Source: Acidaminococcus timonensis
GTDB lineage: Bacteria > Bacillota > Negativicutes > Acidaminococcales > Acidaminococcaceae
DNA: 64,000 nucleotides
Reading direction: 5' to 3'
Assembly: GCF_900106585.1 (NCBI RefSeq)
Contig: NZ_FNWH01000005.1
Span: 249,962 to 313,961 of the forward strand
Part shown: positions 63,423 through 64,000 of the stretch, piece by piece
How positions within the stretch are numbered: position 1 is the stretch's first letter
How the letters are laid out: each line of letters opens with the position of its first letter
Position numbers and translations under genes: made by a program
The notes under the pieces: model-generated
The model's input: only the letters and a program-made list of their open reading frames with translations
Database searches by the model: none
What the model was told of the DNA's origin: nothing

Positions 63423-64000
63423 TCAAATTTCATCGAAATAACTGCTGTCCTTATGGCAGATGGGACACTCAGCCGGTGGTTCCACCCCTTCACATTCATA
63501 ACCGCAGATTCGGCACCGCCATCTCTTGATTTCATCGAAATAGCTGCTGTCCTTGTGGCAGAGCGGACACTCAGCCGGCGGTTCATTGCCTTCCCAGATA
63601 TAGCCGCAGACCCGGCATTTCCATTTCCGGACCCGGTCTCCCGGCTTGGTCACTTCCACATATTCTTCTTTGGATTCCTGTTTCCGCGGGCTCTGATACT
63701 TCGTTACCGGCTCTCCCAGCATCCCGCTCCGATCCTCATACGTCGTATGGAGGATCTGTTCTGCCAGCGGGCTCAGCGGTTTCCCGTAAAATTCCCGGTA
63801 GAGTTCCAGCAGTTCCTGGTTTTCATGGCTGTTCCGGTTGGCCAGAGCAGCATCTCTCTGGTACAGGCCCTGGATCCGTTTGGCCAGCAGATCCTGCCCC
63901 TTCTGCTGCGTCCCTTTGGGCTGACCGCCACCTCCGATGCAGCCGCCGGGGCAGGTCATGACTTCGATGAATGTGTAATCCGCCAGTTTCTCCTTCTTTT
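63423..64000 (-). CDS. [FeFe]-hydrogenase, C-terminal part, with two tandem rubredoxin-like domains (5' end beyond window)
   Basis: Open to the right edge. The visible part has the H-cluster motif TCPGGCIGGGGQPKG, the small-subunit-like helices (YQRDAALANRNSHENQELLELY), and then two copies of a roughly 34-residue rubredoxin-like domain (CRVCGYIWEGNEPPAECPLC and CRICGYECEGVEPPAECPIC), each ending DSSYFDEI. The DNA of the two domains is a direct repeat of 102 bases, so the second arose by duplication. Cytoplasmic hydrogen metabolism; the extra domains may accept electrons from a partner. Confidence 0.9.
   Translation of the reverse strand, partial: KKEKLADYTFIEVMTCPGGCIGGGGQPKGTQQKGQDLLAKRIQGLYQRDAALANRNSHENQELLELYREFYGKPLSPLAEQILHTTYEDRSGMLGEPVTKYQSPRKQESKEEYVEVTKPGDRVRKWKCRVCGYIWEGNEPPAECPLCHKDSSYFDEIKRWRCRICGYECEGVEPPAECPICHKDSSYFDEI

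Overview
The window reads as chromosomal DNA of an anaerobic, diderm member of the Firmicutes (Negativicutes), most likely Acidaminococcaceae and plausibly Acidaminococcus. The basis is an outer-membrane beta-barrel protein ending in aromatic residues, a complete V-type ATPase operon with Na+-type ligands in the proteolipid, an [FeFe]-hydrogenase, many amino-acid and tricarboxylate genes, strong GGAGG ribosome-binding sites and moderately GC-rich coding DNA. The genus is inferred from gene content only. Most genes lie on the minus strand.

Layout. 1-9.4 kb: an ABC-F protein (cut by the left edge), galE, a phosphoglucomutase/phosphomannomutase, an unknown protein, two exported proteins and clpB. 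9.5-27.7 kb: a CYTH-CHAD protein, a Fur/PerR regulator, a BASS-family transporter behind a T-box leader whose specifier reads AUC (Ile), a YfcC-type permease with an M20 peptidase, lrgAB, aspartase, tRNA-Arg(CCU), an outer-membrane protein, brnQ, an SDR, a cold-shock protein, a set of closely packed genes (GIY-YIG, cyclophilin, lipoprotein, thioredoxin-reductase-like, nitroreductase), and a MocR-type regulator that lacks the PLP lysine. 27.9-36.3 kb: a nine-gene V-ATPase operon (ntpFIKECGABD order).

36.6-57.3 kb is the most notable part: a tricarboxylate-metabolism island with three aconitase-superfamily hydratases, a PrpF-type isomerase, an MmgE/PrpD-family enzyme, an isocitrate/isopropylmalate-type dehydrogenase, two beta-propeller lactonases (one exported), two MatC-type carriers and three LysR regulators. 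Its gene families match the poorly characterised E. coli pgl-ybhD-ybhH-ybhI-ybhJ neighbourhood. Promoter comparison divides it into regulons: an 80-bp element shared by acn1 and the dehydrogenase; an ATTCC-N5-GGAAT operator at identical spacing before the prpF operon and the matC1-lactonase1 operon; and two TATAAT-N5-ATTATA palindromes between lysR3 and the acn3-lactonase2-matC2 operon. I infer that the island imports and converts a plant-type tricarboxylate (trans-aconitate, or a hydroxy-tricarboxylate or its lactone) to 2-oxoglutarate-level intermediates.

57.3-64 kb: a NAD(P)-binding protein, then a ygiD-type dioxygenase gene split by a complete IS21-family element with a 6-bp target duplication, an HxlR regulator, an IS3-family element sitting inside a transcription terminator, and the C-terminal part of an [FeFe]-hydrogenase carrying two tandem rubredoxin-like domains (cut by the right edge). 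Intergenic spaces hold repeated terminator modules, hairpin arrays and short degenerate tandem repeats.
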